A stretch of DNA of 64,000 nucleotides, taken from assembly GCF_018024495.1 (NCBI RefSeq), contig NZ_CP071696.1, positions 868,001 through 932,000 of the forward strand, in the 5' to 3' direction. The notes under the pieces were generated by a model, which did not search any database, was not told where the DNA came from, and saw only the letters and a list, made by a program, of their open reading frames with translations. The translations under genes and the position numbers were made by a program. The number at the start of each line of letters is the position of its first letter. Position 1 is the first letter of the stretch. Positions 60,534 through 64,000 of the stretch are shown piece after piece. Source of the stretch: Agromyces archimandritae. Lineage in GTDB: Bacteria; Actinomycetota; Actinomycetes; Actinomycetales; Microbacteriaceae.

Positions 60534-61363
60534 GCGGGAAGCTGCCGATCACCGTGCTCGTGCAGACGAAGAGCGAGGCTGCCTCGATCGGCGACTGCGT
60601 GGACGCGCTGACCGATTTCGACGAGGTCATCGTCGTCGACTCGCTGAGCGAGGACGGCACCGCCGACATCGCCCGTCGGCATGGTGCTCGCGTCGTCGAC
60701 TTCGACTGGGACGGCCGATACCCGAAGAAGAAGCAGTGGCAGCTCGAGAACGTCGAAACGCGGAACGAGTGGGTGCTCATGCTCGACGCCGACGAATCGC
60801 CCACCCCCGAACTGGTCGATGCCCTGCGCCGGGAGTTCTCGTCGGGCCCGGTCCACGACGCGTACGATGTGCGGCTCAGCTACGTGTTCGCCGGGCGCGA
60901 GCTCCGGTACGGGCATCGAGTGGTGAAACGCTGCCTGCTGCGCCGGGGACGGGCGCGATTCGACCCCGTCGACGACCTCGAAGCCACGGGCGCAGGCGAG
61001 GTCGAGGGCCACTATCAACCACGCGTCGACGGATCCATCGGGTCGGTCTCAGGGCGGCTCACGCACCATGACCGCGACCCGGTGGGCAAATGGTTCGAGC
61101 GACACAACCGCTACTCGGACTGGGAAGCCCATCTGCGCATCCGACCCGGTACGAGGGCGGCGGTCGCCTCGTCACGGTCTCGGCAAGGTCGAATCTTCGA
61201 TCGAATACCTTTCAAGCCCGCCGCGTTCTTCGTCTACGACTACGTCGTGCGCCTCGGCTTCCTCGACGGCCGTGCGGGCCTCGACTACGCGATCGCACTC
61301 AGCACCTACTACTGGCAGATCGGGCTCAAAGTCCGCGAGCTGCGACGGAGCATCGGAGGATGA
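60530..61363 (+). CDS. glycosyltransferase family 2 (WaaE/KdtX-like)
   Basis: 277 residues. GT-A domain: ITVLVQTKSEAASIGDCVDAL, VIVVDSLSEDGT, and the metal-binding LDADES (D86, D88). The YPKKKQWQLENV segment and the HRVVKRCLLRRG motif recall WaaE-type glycosyltransferases. A hydrophobic C-terminal region (FFVYDYVVRLGFLDG) may touch the membrane. It adds a sugar to the repeat unit. ATGA overlaps on both sides show tight coupling. Confidence 0.87.
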   Translation: MSGKLPITVLVQTKSEAASIGDCVDALTDFDEVIVVDSLSEDGTADIARRHGARVVDFDWDGRYPKKKQWQLENVETRNEWVLMLDADESPTPELVDALRREFSSGPVHDAYDVRLSYVFAGRELRYGHRVVKRCLLRRGRARFDPVDDLEATGAGEVEGHYQPRVDGSIGSVSGRLTHHDRDPVGKWFERHNRYSDWEAHLRIRPGTRAAVASSRSRQGRIFDRIPFKPAAFFVYDYVVRLGFLDGRAGLDYAIALSTYYWQIGLKVRELRRSIGG

Positions 61364-62481
61364 GGGTGCTGCACGTGATCCGCGGCGTCGCCCGCCTCGA
61401 CGGCGGTCCATCGGAGACGATCCGGGGACTGCTGCCCGCTCTGCGACGCCTCGGCATCGATGCGCGCCTCGCGACGACCGACACCGGCCTCGACCGGCAC
61501 GCCGACGCAGACATTCTCGCCTGGCCGGGAGCGGTCTTCGCATCGTCCTCGGGCCGGAGCCCGCTCGAGCGGCTGCGCAACTCGAGCCGGATCCTGCGCT
61601 CCGAGGTCGAAGCAGCCGATCTCGTACACGTGCACGGAACGCATACGGTGCACGGATCCCTGGGCCTCGCGCACGCGCATCGACGGAACCGGCCGGTCAT
61701 CCTGCAACCGCATGGCTCGCTCGGCGCGTACCAGCTCGCTCGCCATGCTTGGCGCAAGCACGCGTACCGGGCCACGGTCGACCGCACCGCGCTGAGTGCG
61801 GCCCGACATGTCATCGCCTCGTCGGAGCGCGAGCGAGACGACATCCTGCAGGCCCTGCCCGACAGCACGGTGCACCTCGTCCCGCTCGGTGTCGACCCGT
61901 CGCTGTTCGAACTGCCGATCGCCCCGCGGCGGGAACCGCTCATGTGCTTCGTCGGGCGGATCGCGGCGAAGAAACGAGTCGACCTCCTGCTCGGTGCGCT
62001 CGCCGAATTGTCACCGCCCACCCGGCTCGTCATCGCGGGCACGGTGAGCGGTGATCAACGGGTCGACCTCGCCGGGCTCGCGGCACGGCTGGGAATCCAG
62101 GATCGTGTCGAGTTCATCGGCCCAGTGGATGCGGCGGGCCGGGCCCGGCTCCTCGGCCGCTCCAGCGTGTTCGTCCTGCCGAGCGAGGACGAGAGCTTCG
62201 GCGTGGCCGCCGCAGAGGCGATGGCCGCAGGGTGCGCCGTCGCAGTCACGTCGGAAGTCGGCCTCGCCGCATCTGCGGCTTCGGCCGGAGCCGTCGCAAC
62301 GATCGACCCGATGTCGTCCGCGATCGCGGAAGCCATCCTGCCGCTCCTGAATGACGAATCGGCTCGGCTCGCGGTCGCCGAACGCGGACGCGCATACGCC
62401 CGCGAGCATTTCGCATGGGACCTCGCCGCGAGGCGAACCCTTGCGAGCTACCTCGCGACGCTCTCCGGGGCTCCCGCATGA
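61360..62481 (+). CDS. glycosyltransferase family 4
   Basis: 373 residues. GT-B fold with N-terminal VLHVIRGVARLDGGPSETIRGL, a VHVHGTHTVHGSLG region and C-terminal CFVGRIAAKKRVDLLLGAL and the E-x7-E nucleotide-sugar motif in PSEDESFGVAAAEAMAAGCAV. Donor and acceptor are unknown. It is in the middle of the coupled exopolysaccharide operon. Confidence 0.9.
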   Translation: MRVLHVIRGVARLDGGPSETIRGLLPALRRLGIDARLATTDTGLDRHADADILAWPGAVFASSSGRSPLERLRNSSRILRSEVEAADLVHVHGTHTVHGSLGLAHAHRRNRPVILQPHGSLGAYQLARHAWRKHAYRATVDRTALSAARHVIASSERERDDILQALPDSTVHLVPLGVDPSLFELPIAPRREPLMCFVGRIAAKKRVDLLLGALAELSPPTRLVIAGTVSGDQRVDLAGLAARLGIQDRVEFIGPVDAAGRARLLGRSSVFVLPSEDESFGVAAAEAMAAGCAVAVTSEVGLAASAASAGAVATIDPMSSAIAEAILPLLNDESARLAVAERGRAYAREHFAWDLAARRTLASYLATLSGAPA

Positions 62482-63617
62482 ATCCTCCCGCAAGCGGCTC
62501 GGCCCACGCCTCGCTCCGTCGACTCGGCGGCCGGACGATCGTGATCACGCAACCATACGTTCCCGCCTACCGGGTCCCGCTCTTCGATCTCCTCGCACAC
62601 CGCCTGTCCGAGGTCGGCGGCCGCCTCGAGGTGCACGCGGGCGCGCCGGACGGCGATCAGGGGCTGCGGGCCGATGCAGGCCACGGCCCCTGGCTCCGCG
62701 AGCTGCACGTCTCGCGGATCCCGCTGCCCGGCACGCGAGTGGAATGGCGTCGCTTCGACGGCGGCGCACCGACCGGTCTGCTCGTCACGGAGCTGTCGGC
62801 GTCGAACCTCATCGCGTGGGCCAACGTATCCCGGCGCCCCGTCGTGCTCTGGGGCCACGGGCGGAACTACGTGAACTCCCCGTCGGCGCTCGCCGATCGG
62901 CTTCGGAAGCGGCTCGTGAGTCGGGCAGCCCACGTGATGACCTACACCGAGGGCGGGCGAGGACGCCTGATCGCCGACGGCGCCGATCCCGGGCGCGTGA
63001 CGACCGTCGGAAACAGCACCGACACCGCGGCCTTGACACGCGCCCAGCGCGCGATCACCGCCGCACGTCTGCACGAACTCGCCACCGAGTTCCCGGGCGA
63101 CCCGATCATGCTCTTCGTCGGCGGGCTCGACGCGTCGAAACGCATCGGCTTCATCGCGGCGGCGGCCGAGGCGGCCCATCGCGAGGTGTCCGGATTCCAC
63201 CTCATCGTCGCGGGATTCGGTGCGCAGGCGGATCTGCTGGAGCCCGGCATCCGCGACGGATACATCAGCCGGGTCGGCGAAGCGCGCGGGATGCGCCTCG
63301 CCGAGCTGGCCGCTCTCAGCCGGGCCGTGTGGATGCCGGGACGCGTCGGCCTCGCCGCGGTCGATGCGATGGCACTCGGGCTGCCCGTACACACCATCCG
63401 CCACGACCGGCACGCACCCGAGATCGAGTTGCTCGGCTCCACCGATGTCGCCTTCCTGCCGGATGATCCGACGGCGTTCGCCGAGGCGTCGCTCGCGTTG
63501 GCACCGGGGACGCCGGTCGGCCCGCGGACGCCCTCACCGTCGACGCCGTCGCTCGAAGACGTCACGGATGCGATGCTCACGGTGTTCGCCTCCATATCGC
63601 CCGAGGGACTCCGATGA
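62478..63617 (+). CDS. glycosyltransferase (GT4/GT1-like)
   Basis: 379 residues. IVITQPYVPAYRVPLFDLLAHRL opens the first Rossmann domain. VVLWGHGRNYVN and LFVGGLDASKRIGFIAAAAEAA mark the GT-B domains. The usual E-x7-E motif is weakened (VWMPGRVGLAAVDAMALGLPV), with Gly at the first Glu position, as in some GT4 relatives. It is coupled on both sides by 4-bp overlaps. Confidence 0.85.
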   Translation: MNPPASGSAHASLRRLGGRTIVITQPYVPAYRVPLFDLLAHRLSEVGGRLEVHAGAPDGDQGLRADAGHGPWLRELHVSRIPLPGTRVEWRRFDGGAPTGLLVTELSASNLIAWANVSRRPVVLWGHGRNYVNSPSALADRLRKRLVSRAAHVMTYTEGGRGRLIADGADPGRVTTVGNSTDTAALTRAQRAITAARLHELATEFPGDPIMLFVGGLDASKRIGFIAAAAEAAHREVSGFHLIVAGFGAQADLLEPGIRDGYISRVGEARGMRLAELAALSRAVWMPGRVGLAAVDAMALGLPVHTIRHDRHAPEIELLGSTDVAFLPDDPTAFAEASLALAPGTPVGPRTPSPSTPSLEDVTDAMLTVFASISPEGLR

Positions 63618-64000
63618 ACCGAACTGCCGCCCGGGTCTGGGTTCGACGGGTGAAGAGCACGGGATACTTCCTCCTCATCCCGGCGCTTTCCGCCATCGCT
63701 CCCCTGCTCGCGCTCCCGGTGATCTCGGCGGCATTCGGCATCGACGGCTGGGCGAGCATCGCCATCGGTCTCTCGCTCGGCATGACGGCGGGTTCCGTCG
63801 CCGAACTCGGCTGGAGCGTCATCGGACCGCAAGCGGTAGCTGGAGGGGATGCGACGGCCAGGGCCCGACTGTATTCGGACTCGCGCGCGACGAAGCTCCT
63901 CTCGGTGGCGGTCCTCGCACCGGTCGCCGGCGTATCAGCCGCACTGCTCACGGAGGCCTACCGCGTCGAGGCGGTGGTCCTCGCCGTCGCCGGGGCGATG
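63614..64000 (+). CDS. polysaccharide flippase-like membrane protein (partial)
   Basis: 129 codons to the window end, with no stop. A hydrophobic N terminus with at least three predicted TM helices (GYFLLIPALSAIAPLLALPV, IAIGLSLGMTAGSVAEL, LLSVAVLAPVAGVSAALL). Position after glycosyltransferases and the opening pattern suggest a Wzx/MATE-like exporter of the repeat unit, but the diagnostic part lies outside the window. The ATG overlaps the preceding stop. Confidence 0.6.
   Translation, partial: MNRTAARVWVRRVKSTGYFLLIPALSAIAPLLALPVISAAFGIDGWASIAIGLSLGMTAGSVAELGWSVIGPQAVAGGDATARARLYSDSRATKLLSVAVLAPVAGVSAALLTEAYRVEAVVLAVAGAM

Overview
The window is high-GC DNA with dense, often 4-bp-overlapping operons, GTG/TTG starts and an actinobacterial gene set: PASTA-domain PonA, mycobacterial-type TopA with a Lys-rich tail, a compact Tad locus, a 6C-type small RNA and an LPXTG protein. 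Gene order (topA-tmk-holB-peptidase-tRNA-Thr; Tad locus-acs; DUF4177/RidA-ponA-phosphoesterase-tRNA-Pro) and the abundance of GGATGCC/GGCATCC words suggest a Microbacteriaceae member (Agromyces-like). This assignment is inferred from recall, not from a search.

Layout. 1-3.6 kb: accessory, lower-GC DNA with a truncated secreted-protein gene, a complete ISL3-family insertion sequence (702-2159) and an ECF sigma factor coupled to a one-TM protein. 3.7-7.1 kb: a NarL/DesKR-type two-component system divergent from a drug/antibiotic-type ABC exporter. 7.1-8.4 kb: a PIN-toxin/HTH-antitoxin pair bounded by ~67-bp direct repeats that duplicate the neighbouring terminator and the 3' end of the MFS gene, so it looks like a small inserted island. 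8.4-16.6 kb: a homoprotocatechuate (3,4-dihydroxyphenylacetate) meta-cleavage cluster: MFS permease, hpaH, hpaI, a FAH-RraA fusion, a GntR regulator, hpaE and hpaD. Three copies of an ATCGTATAYSAT palindrome are probably the GntR operators. 16.7-18.5 kb: a SulP anion transporter preceded by a 39-codon coupled ORF. 18.5-22 kb: an Lrp regulator and a TrpXYZ-like ABC uptake system, the latter with a possible Trp-containing leader ORF. 22.3-28.8 kb: hydrolase, nicotinamidase, a PBP4-type carboxypeptidase with a large disordered cytoplasmic arm, a Gfo/Idh/MocA dehydrogenase and an FAD dehydrogenase divergent from a TetR regulator across a 29-bp palindrome. 29.5-30.6 kb: a class II Fic protein, lower in GC and next to tRNA-Thr.

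30.7-48.4 kb is mostly conserved housekeeping DNA: tRNA-Thr, secreted peptidase, holB, tmk, topA, the Tad secretion/pilus locus, a 6C-type RNA, acs, RidA, DUF4177, ponA, a phosphoesterase and tRNA-Pro. The ~870-bp gap between tadA and acs holds the RNA and an unusual long palindrome with two competing left arms. 48.4-52.6 kb: a minisatellite/hairpin region, a GH15 glycosidase, VanZ, a PLP lyase and another long inverted repeat. 52.6-64 kb: an LPXTG surface protein and the start of an exopolysaccharide cluster (DUF4012, GDP-fucose synthesis from GDP-mannose, four glycosyltransferases, FkbM and other methyltransferases, a WcaF-like acyltransferase and a flippase cut by the window end).

No rRNA, CRISPR array, integrase or phage module was seen. 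Functions are inferred from motifs and recalled family knowledge; no database search was run.
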